A DNA stretch of 64,000 nt from Glandiceps talaboti (Eukaryota; Hemichordata; Enteropneusta; Spengelidae), in contig NC_135562.1 in NCBI RefSeq assembly GCF_964340395.1, forward strand, positions 18,929,126 to 18,993,125, in the 5' to 3' direction. The translations under genes were made by a program, and so were the position numbers. This document shows positions 61,259-64,000 of this stretch, in pieces; position 1 is the first letter of the stretch, and each line of letters starts with the position of its first letter. Under the pieces are notes generated by a model, which was not told the DNA's origin, made no database searches, and worked only from the letters and a program-made list of their open reading frames with translations.

Positions 61259-62651
61259 AAAATGCAAATGATGTTTTCACCATATATTTCTATTTTTTGA
61301 TCACACTTTGGGGTCTCATTAAATATACAAGCATTTATGGAATACGGTGATTATTTGTTAATTCGGCTAAGCTGGAATTTGATGTGTTTAACGACATCTA
61401 CTTTGAGATGTCACTCACAGAACATGACGTCAGCAAGAGGTCATAGGTCATAAGGGAGTAAAATTTCTCAATTAGTGAAAGAAAGTTAAGCGAAATATAT
61501 TTATATTTGAATCAACATGGTCTGAAAGTGTTTTAGATTATTGAGTGATATACGCGTATGTGCTACGAGTTAAGAAATGGTTATTACAGAAGTTATGGTT
61601 GTTTATTACCATGACAACCAACAAGTTCATTACAATTTGAATTACCATTACTTTTTATTCAGAAACTTCTCAACATTTCAAACATATCTAAATTATCTAA
61701 ATGTCTCTGAAACTATAACATATACACAACATTTGTAAAAATAGATACCACTTTAGGAAAAAAACGACAGGAATAGTATATATACAATAAGACCTCAAGT
61801 AAGGCAATTCCCAGATTTACTTTCAATCTTTCTTATTGAAACAACACAAATGTAATGATTGGAAAAATTCAGCGTTCTCAATCGAATCAGTGATTCTCCA
61901 TCAATTGAGAGAAACTCGTCTTAGTGTAGAAAATTTAGCTTCCTTGAAAAGTGGTTGAGACGCTTTATTGGCAACATTATGCGATTTGGTAAATTAGTCC
62001 GTTGTAACGTGTTTGCATAATGTTATTTATCGATCAAATCATGACGATGAAATCGAGGTCGCTCGTTCATTACAACACCAAAACACAAAAATGTGGACCC
62101 AAAAAAGACTGTGATGTAGGCTGTGATGCTGCATCCACTTTCGCTTAGTACATGTAGGTATCAATACATCGTTGTCATGACAACGAGTCTGCATCAACTT
62201 TGATCATGCTCATTTCCAATCTCATTATCAAAGATAGTTTTTTTTTTTATTTCAAGTTTAAGCCTTTGATGATCACTGTAAACATATACACTTGAAGTCG
62301 TTCTCAATAAAATGCCCGGTATGTATTTTATGTTTTGTACACAATTATAATATATCCGCAGGCACGAATACATGAGTTCTCGTTGTATACATTGAGTTTT
62401 TGAAGGTTGGACATATCTAGCAAATAAATAATCCTTGGAAAGTTGTATTTGGAAGTTGACTGAATAAACACATCAACATATATATTAAATTCAAGACGAA
62501 AGCAACTTTTGCTTTTCGTTTCACACTGTAACGTTACCATGACAACGTGGTGTGCATAATCATAATTTTGTACTATTTCTAGGGCGGAAATGACTGGTTA
62601 TATCATTCCATGATTTTAATCTTTGTTTTTTAATGAATATTGAAAATTCTG

Positions 62652-62693
<42 letters not shown>

Positions 62694-63356
62694 ACGTTTT
62701 TCTCTAGTTGCAATTGACTTTCGTTGCTTATTATTTTACATAAATTGCATTCGAATTGTTTTCCTCAGTGTTGGATAACTTTTGTCATTTTCCTAAACTT
62801 ATCCCAACCTGCAGAAACAGATGATAACTGTAGACCCTTGAAACAACGAATCCTTTCCCGAGAAAATGAAAATGCTCATGGGCCAAGATAGAATAGCGCC
62901 ATCAACGATCTATATTGGGAAATGTCCCGGCCTGATATGAATTTCAGAATGAGACCCAAGCAGGCATGAACCTTTGGCTTATAGAAGTCTGCGTCTTGAA
63001 TAATCTAGACATTGTGGTTACGATATCTATCTCTCTGTCAACTGTCTTGAAGGAACCTCATTGTAACACATACACGTTAGATCGCCCTCAACCAGTTAAC
63101 CTGATTGGCTGCCAACTCAATGCCCAATTGATAACGTCGTTGTGTTTACTATGGTTTAATGATGACGGTACTCTGTCGACTTATTAGCGATTCCCTACAT
63201 TGATAACACAAAAGGAACTCTAGATCTTTGGTTGGTCAATTTGGTGCTAGATAATAACCCGTTGTGACCTATTGAGGGCGTTCTACAATAAATGAATTTT
63301 AATGACTTTCCTTGAAAGCAGTGGACAGAGACAGATACATCGAAAATCATAAACCC
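61259..63356. other. non-coding stretch; (AAC)n and three X-box-like motifs
   Basis: (AAC)12 at 62656-62691. X-box-like palindromes at 61605-61618 (ATTACCATGACAAC), 62171-62184 (GTTGTCATGACAAC) and 62533-62546 (GTTACCATGACAAC). No exon recognised. Confidence 0.5.
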
Positions 63357-63790
63357 TGAAACAAAACACCGCCTGGCTCGACAAAAAACTCATTAATATT
63401 GCTACATTTTATCGTCTCGCTGGATAAAAATCTTATCAACAACCTTTCCTCATCGATCAATCGTCTGGCGTGCCAAACATCTTTACCAATATTTCTTTGC
63501 GTGAGCGAACATTATCTTAGGAGATCATACCCAAATTGATATGTCCCTGGTACATGGTATACCTAATGTTGGCGCATTCTGTGATATTTTTTGAGACAGT
63601 CAATTGACTAAAATGTAACATTTGTAATTCAGTTCTTGTCGTGCCAGAGGATAACGTGGATATATTAATTAGATTTCTGTCGAGCCAGACGCGAAGATTT
63701 ACAACATCAAAGAGATATTTTGTCTAGCCAGACAAAAAGCTGTAGCAATGTTAGCGAGATTTTTTCGAGCCAGGCGACGTTTAGTTGTCA
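63357..63790. mobile_element. foldback element family 3, copy 2 (most complete)
   Basis: The ends are inverted: TGAAACAAAACACCGCCTGG then CTCGACAAAAAAC on the left, and TTTTTTCGAGCCAGGCGACG ending TTAGTTGTCA on the right. Inner repeats of the same motif (GTCTCGCTGGATAAAAATC; TCTAGCCAGACAAAAAGC; CTGTCGAGCCAGACGCG) occur in both orientations, about five in all. The layout resembles Foldback-type or multi-inverted-repeat non-autonomous elements. No open frame of note. Confidence 0.75.
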
Positions 63791-64000
63791 TAATGCCTTG
63801 ATTATTTTAGATTAGGCGCCAAGGTTCATAAATATATCGACAATAATGATGATTGACATTTTTTCACATTGGGCAACATTTTTGAGATGGAATAAATATT
63901 TGATGATTTAAGATTGTGCAGGTTAATATATTGTGTAATAAATATTGAATATATATTCAAAATCCTAAAAAAGTAAGACTTTTGCACATGGGACAAATAT
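63791..64000. other. non-coding window end
   Basis: AT-rich, nothing recognisable. Confidence 0.5.

Overview
This is animal nuclear DNA, AT-rich and gene-poor. Three things point to that: an intron-containing exon that I recognise as the start of the vesicular GABA/glycine transporter (VIAAT/VGAT, SLC32A1 family), decayed LINE retrotransposons, and very many tetranucleotide microsatellites with short inverted-repeat elements. There is no sign of bacterial, plasmid or phage organisation, and no rRNA, tRNA or CRISPR array that I can support. The combination suggests a marine invertebrate, but the sequence alone does not let me name a phylum.

Genes. The only confidently named gene is VIAAT on the minus strand: coding exon 1 at 28211-28549, ending at a clean splice donor. 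Its remaining exons would lie to the left, and I could not find them in the 28 kb available, so the first intron is very long or the gene leaves the window. In that same 28 kb, on the plus strand, four short open blocks (23150-23261, 23974-24129, 24330-24488, 28046-28160) have splice-like borders and join in one continuous reading frame of about 179 residues ending at a stop. I read this as the 3' part of a spliced gene of unknown family, apparently lying antisense inside the VIAAT intron. A further lone candidate exon is at 43280-43390 (+). Two LINE remnants are recognisable: a frameshifted reverse transcriptase with YADDV and the C-terminal CP-motif region at 47055-48010 (-), and a C-terminal fragment of the YGERAFSxAAPxLWNS type at 57238-57504 (+).

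Repeats. The rest is a landscape of non-autonomous elements and simple repeats. Comparing the window with itself gave several families: an inverted-repeat element at 2987-3402; a 180-bp near-perfect palindrome at 9270-9449; a foldback family (11380-11655, 30490-30575, 63357-63790); a MITE-like family with terminal inverted repeats (39099-39390, 46482-46783, 54331-54510); a second MITE-like pair (34920-35326, 44050-44345); nested inverted repeats between 40272 and 42206; a six-copy dispersed repeat around a GGCGGCCATATTG core; and two further dispersed pairs.

Many microsatellites start at or next to the ends of these elements, suggesting that element insertion and array birth are linked. The largest arrays (3403-3752, 44380-45242, 48873-49630, 52328-52945, 54535-54804, 56074-56420, 60853-61258) are compound. 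Some have higher-order modules or switch strand from TATG to CATA. All long open frames inside these arrays (Tyr-Val-Cys-Met, His-Thr-Tyr-Ile, Ser-Leu or Arg-Glu repeats) are artefacts of period-4 or period-2 DNA.

I found no convincing new multi-gene system. The items most worth following are the unidentified antisense gene, the coupling of inverted-repeat elements to microsatellites, and a compact cluster of YY1, E2F, CCAAT and RFX X-box motifs at 55301-55376.
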